DNA from: Dactylosporangium siamense
Lineage (GTDB): Bacteria > Actinomycetota > Actinomycetes > Mycobacteriales > Micromonosporaceae
Assembly: GCF_016862795.1 (NCBI RefSeq)
Contig: NZ_BONQ01000084.1
Coordinates: 1 to 64,000 of the forward strand
Reading direction: 5' to 3'
Length of the DNA stretch: 64,000 bases
Shown: piece after piece, positions 19,981 to 29,852 of the stretch
Layout of the letters: each line of letters starts with the position of its first letter
Position numbering within the stretch: the stretch's first letter is position 1
Position numbers and translations under genes: made by a program
The notes under the pieces: generated by a model
What the model saw: only the letters and a program-made list of their open reading frames with translations
Told to the model about the DNA's origin: nothing
Database searches by the model: none

Positions 19981-21696
19981 TTGGTACCCGTGAGAGGACG
20001 GCACGCAGCGGCGGACCTGAGGAGTAACGGGTTCGTCGCACTCGCCGCCGGCATGATCCTTCCCCTCGTTGTCATCGGTGCCGTCTACGGCGGCTACCAA
20101 GTGATGGCGTCGACGGGGTGCTCGGGCACGGTGCGGCTCTCAGTCGCGGCGAGTCCGGAGATCGCGCCGGCCATCAAGGACGCCGCGGCCCGGTGGATCA
20201 AGACCGAGCCGCGGGTCGACAACGAGTGTGTCGCGGTCGACGTCGTCGCCGTGGGCGCATCCGAGGTCGCCGCGGCGATCGCCGGTGAGCACGGCGTCAC
20301 CATCAACACACTCGGCCAGGCCGACGGCAAGACGCAGGTGCCGCACGTGTGGATCCCGGACTCCTCGATCTGGCTGCAGCGCATGCGAGCCGCCCGCGAG
20401 GACCTGGTGCCACAGAACGCGCCGTCGCTGGCGCGCAGCCCGATAGTGCTGGCGGTGCCGGAGCCGACAGCGAAGTCACTCGGCTGGTTGGAGAACAAGC
20501 TCACCTGGAAGCAGGTGCTGCAGCAGATCGTCGGCGACACCCGGATCACGCCCGGCATCGTCGACCCCAACCGTGATGCCGTCGGCGTCTCCACGATGGT
20601 GGCGATGGCGTCGGTACGCGACCAGTTCGGCCCTGAGGGCGACGCGCTGACCGTCGGCGCGATCAAGGCGTTGACCACCGGCAAGTCGGAGCAGCAGTCG
20701 GGGCTGATGGCACGGTTCCCCCGAGACGCCGACCCGCGGACGCTGTCGACCGCGGTGACCCTGGCGCCGCTGTCGGAGCAGGCGCTGCACGCGTACAACG
20801 CGACCGGACCGGCGGTGCCGCTCATCGCGGTCTACCCGGATCCGGCGCCGATCGCGCTCGACTACCCGTTCGCCGCGATGCCCCGCCTGTCGCCGAACCG
20901 GGCCGCCGCCGCGGAGCAGTTCCGGGCCGTCCTGGCCGGGGCCGACTTCCGCAACCTGCTCTCCACGCACCAGCTGCGCGCCAACGACGGCACCGTCGGC
21001 ACCGGCATGACACTCGGACCCAGCGCGGCGAGCAGCAGCGCCGTGACGCCGGTGCCGGATGCCAAGGTGATCAACACGGCGCTGCAGATGTGGATCGAGA
21101 TCACCCAGCCGTCGCGGATGCTGGCGGTCGTCGACGTCTCCTCGGCGATGAAGCAGACCGTCCCGTCCGCAGGCGGCCTGAGCAAGGAACAGATCGCTGT
21201 CCAGGCCGCGTTGGGCGGCCTGGACATGTTCCCGGAGAGCTGGGCCGTCGGGCTCTGGTCGTTTTCGACCGGGCATCAGCAGTTGGTGCCGATCGGCCCG
21301 CTCAACGCGCAGCGCGACCAGCTCCGCGGAGCCCTGGGCGGCCTGAAGCCCAACCCCAAGGGCGGCAGCGGGCTGTATGACACGGTGTTCGCGGCGTACC
21401 AGTCGGTGCAGCAGGGCTGGGACGCCACCCGTGGCAACTCGGTCGTGGTGATCACCGGTGGACGCAACAACAATCCGGCCGGGATGTCGCTCGAAACGCT
21501 CGTCAGCTCGTTGAAAAAGGCGGAGAACAAGGACCAGCCGGTGCAGATCATCATCATCGGTGTCGGCTCCGAGGTGAACCAGGGCGAGATGCAGAAGATC
21601 GTCGACGCCACCGGCGGTGCGGTCTTCGTGGCCCAGGACCCGTCGAAGATCGGAGACATCTTCATGAAGGCGCTCGCACTGGACGACGGCCGTTGA
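19981..21696 (+). CDS. membrane-anchored substrate-binding + VWA domain protein
   Basis: This 571-residue protein has a transmembrane anchor at about residues 18-42 (GFVALAAGMILPLVVIGAVYGGYQV). It is followed by a type-2 periplasmic-binding-like domain (about 50-330: GTVRLSVAASPEIAPAIKDAAARW, VPHVWIPDSSIWLQRM, SPIVLAVP) and a VWA domain (about 380-565: RMLAVVDVSSAMKQTV, LWSFSTG, SVVVITGGRNNN, IIIIGVGSE). Its MIDAS is DVSSA instead of DxSxS. Ligand unknown. TTG 19981 has AGGGA 6 nt upstream; GTG 19990 is the alternative. Its stop overlaps the next gene (TTGA). Confidence 0.85.
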   Translation: MVPVRGRHAAADLRSNGFVALAAGMILPLVVIGAVYGGYQVMASTGCSGTVRLSVAASPEIAPAIKDAAARWIKTEPRVDNECVAVDVVAVGASEVAAAIAGEHGVTINTLGQADGKTQVPHVWIPDSSIWLQRMRAAREDLVPQNAPSLARSPIVLAVPEPTAKSLGWLENKLTWKQVLQQIVGDTRITPGIVDPNRDAVGVSTMVAMASVRDQFGPEGDALTVGAIKALTTGKSEQQSGLMARFPRDADPRTLSTAVTLAPLSEQALHAYNATGPAVPLIAVYPDPAPIALDYPFAAMPRLSPNRAAAAEQFRAVLAGADFRNLLSTHQLRANDGTVGTGMTLGPSAASSSAVTPVPDAKVINTALQMWIEITQPSRMLAVVDVSSAMKQTVPSAGGLSKEQIAVQAALGGLDMFPESWAVGLWSFSTGHQQLVPIGPLNAQRDQLRGALGGLKPNPKGGSGLYDTVFAAYQSVQQGWDATRGNSVVVITGGRNNNPAGMSLETLVSSLKKAENKDQPVQIIIIGVGSEVNQGEMQKIVDATGGAVFVAQDPSKIGDIFMKALALDDGR

Positions 21697-22211
21697 TCGG
21701 GAAGCTCGAGACGGTGCCCGCCCTGTCGGCCACCGACCTGCTCGCCGCACCGGTTTCCGCCGCTCTGCACGACCCGGACATTCTGGTCGCGCCGATCGAC
21801 CCCACGCTCGCTGACACTGCGGAGTTCTGCGCCGCGTACGACGTCGGCCTCGAACAGTCGGCCAACTGCGTCGTGGTCGCCGGCAAACGCGAAGGCGAGC
21901 TCCGCTACGCGGCCTGCGTGATCCTCGCGACGACCCGGGCCGACGTCAACGGGGTCGTCCGCAAGCGGCTCGACGTGCGCAAACTGAGCTTCGCGCCGAT
22001 GGACGACGCGGTGTCGCTGACCGGGATGGAGTACGGCGGGATCACCCCCATCGGCCTCCCCGCCGGCTGGCCCGTCCTCATCGACTCGCGCGTGGTCGAC
22101 GTGCCCCAGGTCATCATCGGCAGCGGTCTGCGCCGCAGCAAGATCGTGCTGCCCGGCGCGGCCCTGGCCCGCCTCGCCTCGGCCGAGGTCATCCCGGATC
22201 TGGCCCGGTGA
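21693..22211 (+). CDS. YbaK/EbsC aminoacyl-tRNA deacylase-type protein
   Basis: This 172-residue protein of the YbaK/ProX editing family hydrolyses mischarged aminoacyl-tRNAs in known members. Conserved segments are FCAAYDVGLEQSANCVVVAGKREGELRYAACVILATTRADVNGVVRK (with the catalytic-site Lys), SFAPMDDAVSLTGMEYGGITPIGLP and the GSG motif VIIGSGLRRSKIVLPG. The TTG start overlaps the preceding stop, and its own stop overlaps the following GTG (GTGA), so the three genes form one translationally coupled operon. The function of this class in a VWA context is unknown. Confidence 0.88.
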   Translation: MIGKLETVPALSATDLLAAPVSAALHDPDILVAPIDPTLADTAEFCAAYDVGLEQSANCVVVAGKREGELRYAACVILATTRADVNGVVRKRLDVRKLSFAPMDDAVSLTGMEYGGITPIGLPAGWPVLIDSRVVDVPQVIIGSGLRRSKIVLPGAALARLASAEVIPDLAR

Positions 22212-23527
22212 CACAGCTTCCCAAGGGCGGCAACACCGCGATCCAGGCCGGCACCGTCCGGGTCGTCGTCGGCTGGCAACCGCGGCCCGGGGCGCCGGAC
22301 GTCGACTGCACGGCGTTGCTGCTCGACGCGTCGGGCAAGGTCCGCGGCGACGCCGACATGGTCTTCTACAACCAGCCGAGGCACCCGGGTGGCGCCGTCG
22401 TCCACGACGGCAAGCAGCAGGCGGGCGGCTCGGGTTTCGACGCGGTCAGCGTCCACCTCAGCGCCGTGGAGCCGGGCGTCGACCGGGTCGTGATCGCGGC
22501 CTCCGCCGACGGCGGCACCTTCGGCGCGGTCGCCGGCCTGCACGCCGTGGTCTACGACAGCGCCGGGGTCGAGCTGGTCCGATTCACCGACATGCGGGCC
22601 GCTTCGGAGACCGCGTTCGTCATCGGCGAGTTGTACCGCCGGCAGGGCGGCTGGAAGTTCCGGGCCGTCGGCCAGGGCTGGGACACCGGCCTGGCCGGGC
22701 TGGCGACCGCGTTCGGGATCTCCGTCGACGAAACCCCGGCGCCGCAGCCTGCCCCGACGCCGCGGCCCGTGCCTGCGCCGCAGCCCGCACCCGCGCCGGC
22801 GTCCGCTCCGGCGGGGGTTCGCTTCACCAAGGGCGAGGATCGGTTGCCCGCCGCCGACCGGCACCGGCTCAACCTGCGCAAACAGCAGGTCCTGGTGTCC
22901 CTGTCGAAGCGCGGCGCCGCCGGAATCCAGGCCCGCGTCATCGTCGTGCTCGACGCGTCGGGCTCCATGCATGGGCTGTACAAGCGCGGCGTGGTCGCCC
23001 AGGCCGTGGAGCGGATGGCCGCCGTCGCCGCCCAGCTCGATGACGACGGCACGATGCAGGTGTGGTCGTTTGCGAGCCTTGCCCGCCAGCTGCCCGACCT
23101 GACGATCGCCGACCTGCCCAGGTGGCTGCACGCCAACGCCTCGGCCCGGCCCAAGGACGTGGGCGGCAGCAACAACGAGCCGGTCGTCATCGATCAGGTC
23201 CGTCGCTGGCTCGCCGCAAATCCCGCCGCGGACCCGACCCTGGTGCTGTTCTTCTCCGACGGTGGGGTCCATCGCAACGCCGAGATCGAACGCCAGCTGC
23301 GCGCCGCCGCCCAGGAGCCGACGTTCTGGCAGTTCATCGGGCTCGGCCGGGGCAACTACGGCATTCTTGAGCGCTTCGACCGGATGCCGGGCCGGGTCGT
23401 GGACAACGTCGGCTTCTTCGCCGTGGACGACATCTCGACGGTCAGCGACGCCGAGCTGTACGACCGGCTGCTTCAGGAGTTTCCGACCTGGATCCCGGAG
23501 GTCCGCCGCCTCGGCATCCTCCGGTGA
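22208..23527 (+). CDS. TerD domain + VWA domain protein (TerF-like)
   Basis: This 439-residue cytoplasmic protein has an N-terminal TerD-type domain (about 10-170: WQPRPGAPDVDCTALLLDASGKVRGDADMVFYNQPRHPGGAV and GFDAVSVHLSAVEPGVDRVVIAASADG), a Pro/Ala linker (about 177-200) and a C-terminal VWA domain with an intact MIDAS DASGSMHG near residue 248. The TerD and VWA combination is known from tellurite-resistance and stress (Ter) systems, where Ca2+-binding TerD proteins pair with VWA proteins. Start GTG 22208 overlaps the YbaK stop. Confidence 0.9.
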   Translation: MTQLPKGGNTAIQAGTVRVVVGWQPRPGAPDVDCTALLLDASGKVRGDADMVFYNQPRHPGGAVVHDGKQQAGGSGFDAVSVHLSAVEPGVDRVVIAASADGGTFGAVAGLHAVVYDSAGVELVRFTDMRAASETAFVIGELYRRQGGWKFRAVGQGWDTGLAGLATAFGISVDETPAPQPAPTPRPVPAPQPAPAPASAPAGVRFTKGEDRLPAADRHRLNLRKQQVLVSLSKRGAAGIQARVIVVLDASGSMHGLYKRGVVAQAVERMAAVAAQLDDDGTMQVWSFASLARQLPDLTIADLPRWLHANASARPKDVGGSNNEPVVIDQVRRWLAANPAADPTLVLFFSDGGVHRNAEIERQLRAAAQEPTFWQFIGLGRGNYGILERFDRMPGRVVDNVGFFAVDDISTVSDAELYDRLLQEFPTWIPEVRRLGILR

Positions 23528-23541
23528 TCAGCAATCGGTGA

Positions 23542-23982
23542 TCATGATGTTGCACGTGAAACAGTGGCCTCGCGGACCTGGCGCTGGAGCCGGTTGAGGA
23601 CTGCCGTGCCGCCACGGACGCGCAGCGGGCTGATCGCCGTGGCGAGACCCATCCGCTGGTACAGGTCCGACGGCACCGCCAGGACCTCTTCGGTGCTGGC
23701 CCCTTCGAGCCCTTCGCTCAGGATGCCGGCGAAGGCGCGGGTGGTCGGCGCCTCGGGCGGGCAGTCGAAATACAGCTCCACCTGATCCTGCGGGGTGACG
23801 ACCGCCTTGAGGAAGAACGGCGTCTGGCATTCGGGCACCTGCTCCATGCCCTCGTGCCCCTCGAGCGACGCGGGCAGCGGCTTCACCGCGTCGGCGAACT
23901 CGAGCATCATCTCCAGCACCACCTCGCGGGGCGCTGACGCGAACTCGTCCACGATGGCGGCAAGTTTGTCGGGCATCTCCAC
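23542..23982 (-). CDS. SufE-type cysteine desulfuration protein
   Basis: This protein (146 residues from the chosen GTG) belongs to the SufE/CsdE family and passes sulfane sulfur from a cysteine desulfurase to acceptors. Conserved features are IVDEFASAPREVVLEMMLEFAD, the acceptor Cys in MEQVPECQTPFFLKA (Cys52 here), and YFDCPPEAPTTRAFAGIL. Alternatives are ATG 23976, whose GGAG abuts the start, and a longer form from 24006, which would run into a terminator hairpin. The nearby rhodanese gene at 25401 fits a sulfur-transfer neighbourhood. A ParB-site-like sequence is embedded in its last codons. Confidence 0.88.
   Translation of the reverse strand: MEMPDKLAAIVDEFASAPREVVLEMMLEFADAVKPLPASLEGHEGMEQVPECQTPFFLKAVVTPQDQVELYFDCPPEAPTTRAFAGILSEGLEGASTEEVLAVPSDLYQRMGLATAISPLRVRGGTAVLNRLQRQVREATVSRATS
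23548..23563. promoter_or_regulatory. parS-like ParB binding site
   Basis: TGTTGCACGTGAAACA differs at one base from the consensus parS palindrome TGTTTCACGTGAAACA. It lies within the 3' end of the sufE-like gene, about 17.5 kb right of oriC, which is the region where parS sites cluster in actinobacteria. I found no second copy in the window. Confidence 0.6.
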
Positions 23983-24007
23983 GAGTACCAACCTAGCCCC
24001 GGACACC

Positions 24008-24046
24008 CGAAACCGGCCGCTCGGAAGTAGCGGGCGGCCGGTTTCG
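24008..24046 (-). terminator. terminator of the CBS-domain gene
   Basis: CGAAACCGGCCGC (24008-24020) and GCGGCCGGTTTCG (24034-24046) form a perfect 13-bp stem with a 13-nt loop. It lies directly after the CBS gene stop on the minus strand, before the sufE-like gene. Confidence 0.82.
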
Positions 24047-24053
24047 CGGTGAC

Positions 24054-24479
24054 TCAGTTGTTCGGTGCGGCCTTGCTGATGCCGCCGAGCACGGAGTCGG
24101 GGTCGATCTCCCCGGCCAGATCGCCGATCGACACGATGCCGACCAGCCCCTGGACGTCGTCGCAGACGAGGACGCGGCGCACGGCCTGGTCCCGCATCAG
24201 CAGCGCGGCCGCGTGGATCGAGTCCTCCGGCCGGATGGTGACGAGGTCGCGGGTGACGATCTCGCCGATGGTCGTCGCCGCGGGATCGCAGCGCTCCGCC
24301 ACCGCACGCACGACGATGTCCCGGTCGGTGACCACACCGGTGAGCCCGGGACCATCGGCGACCACGACATCGCCGATGTCCTGCTCGCGCATGGTCCGGG
24401 CGGCTTCCGCGAGCGTGGTCTCACTCGGGAGGTACACCACATTGGTGGTCATCACATCGCGGACGGTCTGCATCGTCAT
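24054..24479 (-). CDS. CBS-domain pair protein
   Basis: This 141-residue cytoplasmic protein consists of two CBS domains (about 1-62 and 68-130): VRDVMTTNVVYLPSETTLAEAARTMREQDIGDVVVADG, GVVTDRDIVVRAVAE, then IVTRDLVTIRPEDSIHAAALLMRDQAVRRVLV and GIVSIGDLA. Paired CBS domains bind adenosyl nucleotides (AMP, ATP or NAD). Stand-alone versions are often hypoxia- or stress-induced in actinobacteria; no target is adjacent. GGGAGG precedes the ATG. It is divergent from the SGNH hydrolase gene. Confidence 0.9.
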   Translation of the reverse strand: MTMQTVRDVMTTNVVYLPSETTLAEAARTMREQDIGDVVVADGPGLTGVVTDRDIVVRAVAERCDPAATTIGEIVTRDLVTIRPEDSIHAAALLMRDQAVRRVLVCDDVQGLVGIVSIGDLAGEIDPDSVLGGISKAAPNN

Positions 24480-24628
24480 GGTTGTCCTCCCAGATGTTTG
24501 CTGCCCGTTTGTTACCCCCGGGTGGAAAGGCTGAACCAGGTGTGGCGTGCGGCAAAGTCGCTTCCAACGCTCCGGGAGCCCTGAAAGGATGCGAAGCAGG
24601 GCAGCAGCAGACCATGGGGAGGTATGCG

Positions 24629-25396
24629 GTGGCGGGGTGGACCAGCTACGTGGCGGTCGGTGACAGCTTCACCGAAGGCATGGACGATCCGAGACCCGAC
24701 GGCAAGGGCTACCGGGGTTGGGCCGACCTGGTCGCCGGTTGTCTCGCGGCGGACCAGCCAGATTTCCGCTACGCCAATCTCGCGGTGCGGGGACGCCTGT
24801 TCGACAACATCGTCGCCGAGCAGGTGCCACTCGCCACGGCGATGAAGCCCGACCTGATCAGTTTCGCCGGCGGCGGCAACGACGCGCTGCGGCGGGGATT
24901 CGAGCCCGAGGTGCTGGTCGCGCGGTTCGACAAGACGATCGAGCGGCTCAGGGCGACCGGTGCCGACGTGATCCTGTTCCGTTGGGCCGACCTGACCGGG
25001 CGGATGCCGGGCGGCAAGATCCTGCGGCCCCGGGTCGACGCGCTCAACACGGCGGTCGACGGCATCGGGGCGAAGCACGGCGCGCACGTGGTGGATTTGT
25101 GGGATGACTGCGAGTTCCTCAACCCGCGGCTGTGGGGGATCGACCGGCTGCACCTGTCGCCGGCCGGGCACCGCCGGGTCGCCGGCCACGTGCTGACCGC
25201 ACTCGGCGTCACCTGTGACGCGTCGTGGCTGGCCGCGCCGCCGCCGCCGGAGGACCTGTCGTGGATGTCACGGAAGGCGGCCGACGCGCGCTGGGCGACT
25301 TCTCACCTGGCCCCGTGGGTGAAGCGGCGGCTGACCGGAAAGTCGTCCGGAGACATGGTGACCGCCAAGCGTCCGGAGCTCGCGCCGCTAGATTGA
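24629..25396 (+). CDS. SGNH/GDSL hydrolase
   Basis: This 255-residue serine hydrolase of the SGNH superfamily has block [13 protein letters not shown] with Ser13, block [11 protein letters not shown], and block [17 protein letters not shown] with Asp and His. Substrate unknown; family members are esterases or lipases. There is no signal peptide, so it acts in the cytoplasm. GTG 24629 was chosen because GGGGAGG ends 6 nt upstream; the longer frame from 24482 has no such support. The stop lies 4 nt before the rhodanese start. Confidence 0.9.
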   Translation: MAGWTSYVAVGDSFTEGMDDPRPDGKGYRGWADLVAGCLAADQPDFRYANLAVRGRLFDNIVAEQVPLATAMKPDLISFAGGGNDALRRGFEPEVLVARFDKTIERLRATGADVILFRWADLTGRMPGGKILRPRVDALNTAVDGIGAKHGAHVVDLWDDCEFLNPRLWGIDRLHLSPAGHRRVAGHVLTALGVTCDASWLAAPPPPEDLSWMSRKAADARWATSHLAPWVKRRLTGKSSGDMVTAKRPELAPLD

Positions 25397-25400
25397 AAGG

Positions 25401-26258
<858 letters not shown>

Positions 26259-26265
26259 TGACAAG

Positions 26266-26297
26266 AGAACGGCGGCCACTGCAGGGGCCGCCGTTCT
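26266..26297. terminator. bidirectional terminator between sseA and GH130 gene
   Basis: AGAACGGCGGCC (26266-26277) and GGCCGCCGTTCT (26286-26297) form a perfect 12-bp stem between two convergent genes. Confidence 0.88.
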
Positions 26298-26310
26298 CCA
26301 TACCAACGTG

Positions 26311-27261
26311 TCACTCGTTTTCGGGTGGCAGGCTCACCAGGTAGTCGACCACCTCGGAGAAGCGGGCGCTCGCCATCGCGACGCACAGGTCGGCGGCGCC
26401 GTAGTACAGCCGCAGCTCGTCGCGCGCCTCGTCATGGACGAGACCGGTGGGGAAGACGACGTTGGGCACGTCGCCGACCCGCTCGTATTCGGCGTCCGGC
26501 CCAAGCACCCAGCTCGGTGTCCGACGGATGATCTTCGTGGGATCGTCCAGGTCGAGCATGATCAGGCCGACGCGGTACAGCGACGTCGCCACCATCTGCT
26601 TGACGCCGTGATACACGCACAGCCAGCCGTGCGGGGTCTCGATCGGCGGCGGGCCCATGCCGATCCGGGTGGCGTCCCACCAAGGGCCGGACCGTGACTG
26701 CATGACCGGCTCAGGGGTCGTCCACGCCTGCAGGTCGGCCGACTTCGACAGCCACACGTCGGCCCGCGCCGACAGCACCGACACCGGCCGGTGGAACAGC
26801 ACGTAGTTGCCGTCGATCCGGCGGGGCAGCAGCGAGGCGTTCTTGTCCTCGGGCGGCATGACGATCCCGAGCGGCTCCACCGTCTCGAAATCCTCGGTGC
26901 GGGCGAGCGCCACACACGGGCCGCTCGGACCGTATGCGGTGTAGGCGATCACGTAACCGCCGAGTTCGTCGACGTACGTGACCCGCGGATCCTCGACCCC
27001 CCAGCAGCTGTGCTGGTCGGTCGGGTCGTCGGCGATGAGCGGTTTGGCGTCCACGACCCAGTTGGTGCGACCGTCCTTGCTGCGGGCGACGGTCAGGTGC
27101 GAGATGCCTCGACGGTCCTCGATCCTGCAGAGCAGGACCGTGTCACCGTTGTGCAGGCAGGCACCCGGGTTGAACACGCTGTTGATCGGATAGGGCCAGT
27201 CCCCCGCGGTGAGCAGGGGGTTCGTGGCTTCCCGGTGGAACAGCTCCGCGTCAAAGTGCAT
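26311..27261 (-). CDS. glycoside hydrolase family 130-type (mannoside phosphorylase-like) protein
   Basis: This 316-residue five-bladed-propeller enzyme resembles GH130: NPLLTAGDWPYPINSVFNPGACLHNGDTVLLCRIEDRRG, the catalytic-acid motif CWGVEDPRVTY with Asp91, NYVLFHRPV and LCVYHGV. GH130 members phosphorolyse beta-mannosides; some are hydrolases. No secretion signal is seen. Its ATG lies inside the end of the glycosyltransferase gene (11-nt overlap), so the two are co-translated. The substrate is likely an intracellular mannose-containing glycan; this is inferred. Confidence 0.85.
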   Translation of the reverse strand: MHFDAELFHREATNPLLTAGDWPYPINSVFNPGACLHNGDTVLLCRIEDRRGISHLTVARSKDGRTNWVVDAKPLIADDPTDQHSCWGVEDPRVTYVDELGGYVIAYTAYGPSGPCVALARTEDFETVEPLGIVMPPEDKNASLLPRRIDGNYVLFHRPVSVLSARADVWLSKSADLQAWTTPEPVMQSRSGPWWDATRIGMGPPPIETPHGWLCVYHGVKQMVATSLYRVGLIMLDLDDPTKIIRRTPSWVLGPDAEYERVGDVPNVVFPTGLVHDEARDELRLYYGAADLCVAMASARFSEVVDYLVSLPPENE

Positions 27262-29710
27262 CGGAATGGCCCTCCGTGGTGCGCGAGCGGGGCGGCTGGG
27301 CGGTCGCGCTGAAGCCGGCTGAGGCCCGTCCGACGGCCCGGGTGCCCGTCGGTGCCTTGTTCGGCGTCGTCCGGGACGGACCGGTGACCGGCAGTGATGT
27401 CGGCACCGGGGTCGTGGCGACCACCGGATGGGGCAGAGCGGCCAAACCGGCCTTGAGCAGGCTGAGTAGCGCTTGGTAATAGGCTAGCGTGGACTCGGCG
27501 CCCTGGTTCCCATTTGGTTCAGTGGCAGACAAACCATCGTGGCAGGCGCCCGTCGCGTCGACGTAGAGCCGCGCGCCGGCCCGGTTCCGGCCCAGGAACC
27601 AGGAGTAGCCCCAACCGGCCAGCCGCGCCGAGGTCGGTTCCGCGGTGTGCTGCCAGGCGTCGACCATCGCCTCGGTGATCGCGGCCGCGTCCAGTGGCTG
27701 CTCGTCACCGTCGTCGGCGAGCCAGACCGCCGGCGACTCACCCCGCCGGTGCCACCGGTTCCCGACGCACCGCAGGGTGCCGTCGGCGAGTCCGACGTGC
27801 TGGGCGTACCAGTCGAGGGCCGCGATGGCACGCGCCGCCGCCGCGTCGTCCTCCAGCAGCGCGGCACCGAGCAGCATCGCCTGCGGCAACCGGGCGTTGT
27901 CGTAGGTGAGCTCCGGCTCGAACCAGCGCCACGACGGGTCCACCGCCGAGGTCGTCACCAGCGCCTCGTCCAGCCTGCGCATGAGCGGCGCGGCCTGGTC
28001 GGTGCGCCCCGCCCGGGCCAGGCCGATCAGCGCGTACGCGGCGGTCCGCAGCCCGATCTCGGGCAGCTGGTGGGTGCGCGGGCCCAGCTCGTCGAGCAGT
28101 GCGGCGGCCGGCCGCCGGATGTCGTCGGGCACGGCCGGCGTGCCGACCAGGACCCCGAGGGCCCAGACCGCCCGGCCGACGTGATCGCCGTGATGCGGCC
28201 AGTCCTGCCACGTGCCGCCGTAGCTCAGCACGTTGTGCATCGCTCCGGACGGGTCGTAGGCCGCGGTCAGGAACCGGATCGACTGGCGCAGCCAGCGGGT
28301 GGCCTGCGCGGTCTGCTTGGCGTCGGTGCCGACGGCGAGCAGGTCCGCCGCGACGATCGCGAGCCGGGCGACATCGTCGACGCAGTACCCCGATGCCAGC
28401 TCCGGGTTGGATCCGCGGGAGAACTGGATGATGCCGATCTCGTCGGTGAGCCGGTCCAGGTGCGCGAGGTTGAGCACCGGCGCGGCCGCGGTCGAGTGAC
28501 CGGGGCGCGCCGTGGCCGCCTGGGTCTGGCGCACCACATCGGCGACGAGCTCGGCCTCCCGAGCGGCGACCACCGGCCAGGGCAGCCAGGCCGCGCACGC
28601 CTCCGCCACCGACTTCGCGGCCGCGAGCGCGCGGCCGTCGGTGAGCAGGTCGTTGATCTCGGTCGCGAGCGCCGCGTCGTCGCCGCAGGGCACCACCCGG
28701 CCGGCGCCGCCGGCGAGCATGTCCTCCGCGTAGCTGTAGGACGTCGACACGGCCGGCAGTCCGGCGCCGAGGGCGAACGTCAGGGCACCCGAGCAGATCT
28801 GCTCCGGTGACCGGTACGGGGTGACGAACAGCGTGCTGGCGTGCAGGATCGCCGACAGCTCGTCCTCCGCCAGGAAGGCGTCGACGAAGTGCACGTTGTC
28901 GGTGAGCCCGAGCAGCTCGACCCGGGCCTGCAGGCTCTCCCGGTAGACCTCGCCGTCCCGCCGCTTGATCTCCGGATGGGTCGCGCCCGCCACGATGTAC
29001 TGCGTGTCCGGGTGCTCCTTGACCACCGCGGCCAGCGCGTCGATCGCGATGTCGATGCCCTTGCCCTCGCTGAGCAGGCCGAACGTCGTGAGCGTCGGCT
29101 TGTCCGCGACCGCTGCGAGCAGCTCGCGCAGGTCGGTGCGCAGCGTCGCCGGGTCCGGCGCCTGGCGCATCGCCTCGGGCGCGCCGTGCGGGACCACCAC
29201 GAGCTGGTGACCGGCGGCCACGCCGGTGCGGATCGCCACCCGGCGGGCGGTCTCGGTGAAGACCGTGACCCGCGCCGCCCGGGCGCACAACGCGCGCAGC
29301 GTCGCCGCCTGACCGGAGGAGGGCCGCGACAGCACGGTGTGCAGCGTCAGCAGGTAAGGGATGCCGCACGCGTTGAGCGCGCGGGTCAACTCGAGCAGGT
29401 GAGAGCCGTCGGTGCCGCCGAAGATTCCGTACTCGTGCTGGATCAGCACGACCTGGACGCCGGCCTCACGCAGTGCGCGGGCGGCGGCAGAGTAGTCCTC
29501 GATGCGGTCCTGGTTGATGGTGACGACGACCTCGTCACCGAAGCTGTGCCCGTCACGGTCGATGGCCACGACGACTGTTTCCAGATCGTCGCTGGCGACA
29601 CCAAGTGCCTCGCGCAGGTCCGCGGTGTACGTCGCGAGCCCGCAACGGCGAGGCAGATAGGTCGACACGATACCGAGGCGATAGGTCGCGGCAGGGTGTG
29701 ACATGTGCAC
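27251..29710 (-). CDS. GT4 glycosyltransferase fused to an alpha-helical toroid-like domain
   Basis: This 819-residue protein has an N-terminal GT-B (GT4) glycosyltransferase (about 8-400). Visible parts are the acceptor half with STYLPRRCGLATYTADL and QHEYGIFGG, and the donor half with TLTTFGLLSEGKGIDIAIDAL and SPEQICSGALTFALGAGLPAVSTSYSYAEDML. From about 420 to 770 it resembles an (alpha/alpha) toroid with repeated Trp- and Arg-rich helical hairpins (GYCVDDVARLAIVA, WLRQSIRFLTAAYDPSGAMHNVLSYGGTWQDWPHHGD, SWRWFEPELTYDNARLPQAMLLGAAL). The tail is disordered. GTG 29710 or ATG 29704 starts it. It is the first gene of the operon with GH130. Confidence 0.83.
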   Translation of the reverse strand: MHMSHPAATYRLGIVSTYLPRRCGLATYTADLREALGVASDDLETVVVAIDRDGHSFGDEVVVTINQDRIEDYSAAARALREAGVQVVLIQHEYGIFGGTDGSHLLELTRALNACGIPYLLTLHTVLSRPSSGQAATLRALCARAARVTVFTETARRVAIRTGVAAGHQLVVVPHGAPEAMRQAPDPATLRTDLRELLAAVADKPTLTTFGLLSEGKGIDIAIDALAAVVKEHPDTQYIVAGATHPEIKRRDGEVYRESLQARVELLGLTDNVHFVDAFLAEDELSAILHASTLFVTPYRSPEQICSGALTFALGAGLPAVSTSYSYAEDMLAGGAGRVVPCGDDAALATEINDLLTDGRALAAAKSVAEACAAWLPWPVVAAREAELVADVVRQTQAATARPGHSTAAAPVLNLAHLDRLTDEIGIIQFSRGSNPELASGYCVDDVARLAIVAADLLAVGTDAKQTAQATRWLRQSIRFLTAAYDPSGAMHNVLSYGGTWQDWPHHGDHVGRAVWALGVLVGTPAVPDDIRRPAAALLDELGPRTHQLPEIGLRTAAYALIGLARAGRTDQAAPLMRRLDEALVTTSAVDPSWRWFEPELTYDNARLPQAMLLGAALLEDDAAAARAIAALDWYAQHVGLADGTLRCVGNRWHRRGESPAVWLADDGDEQPLDAAAITEAMVDAWQHTAEPTSARLAGWGYSWFLGRNRAGARLYVDATGACHDGLSATEPNGNQGAESTLAYYQALLSLLKAGLAALPHPVVATTPVPTSLPVTGPSRTTPNKAPTGTRAVGRASAGFSATAQPPRSRTTEGHSDAL

Positions 29711-29852
29711 ATTGTTACCCCGGGCCCCGCCAAAAAACCTTGATACGCCCGGATGGGTGTCTGGGGCGAATGTGCAGCTCAGTCCGGCTTTAAGGAAACC
29801 CTTTCGGGCATGATCGTTTGGGTGAAAACGGTTCGCTGATCACGTAGAGTAC

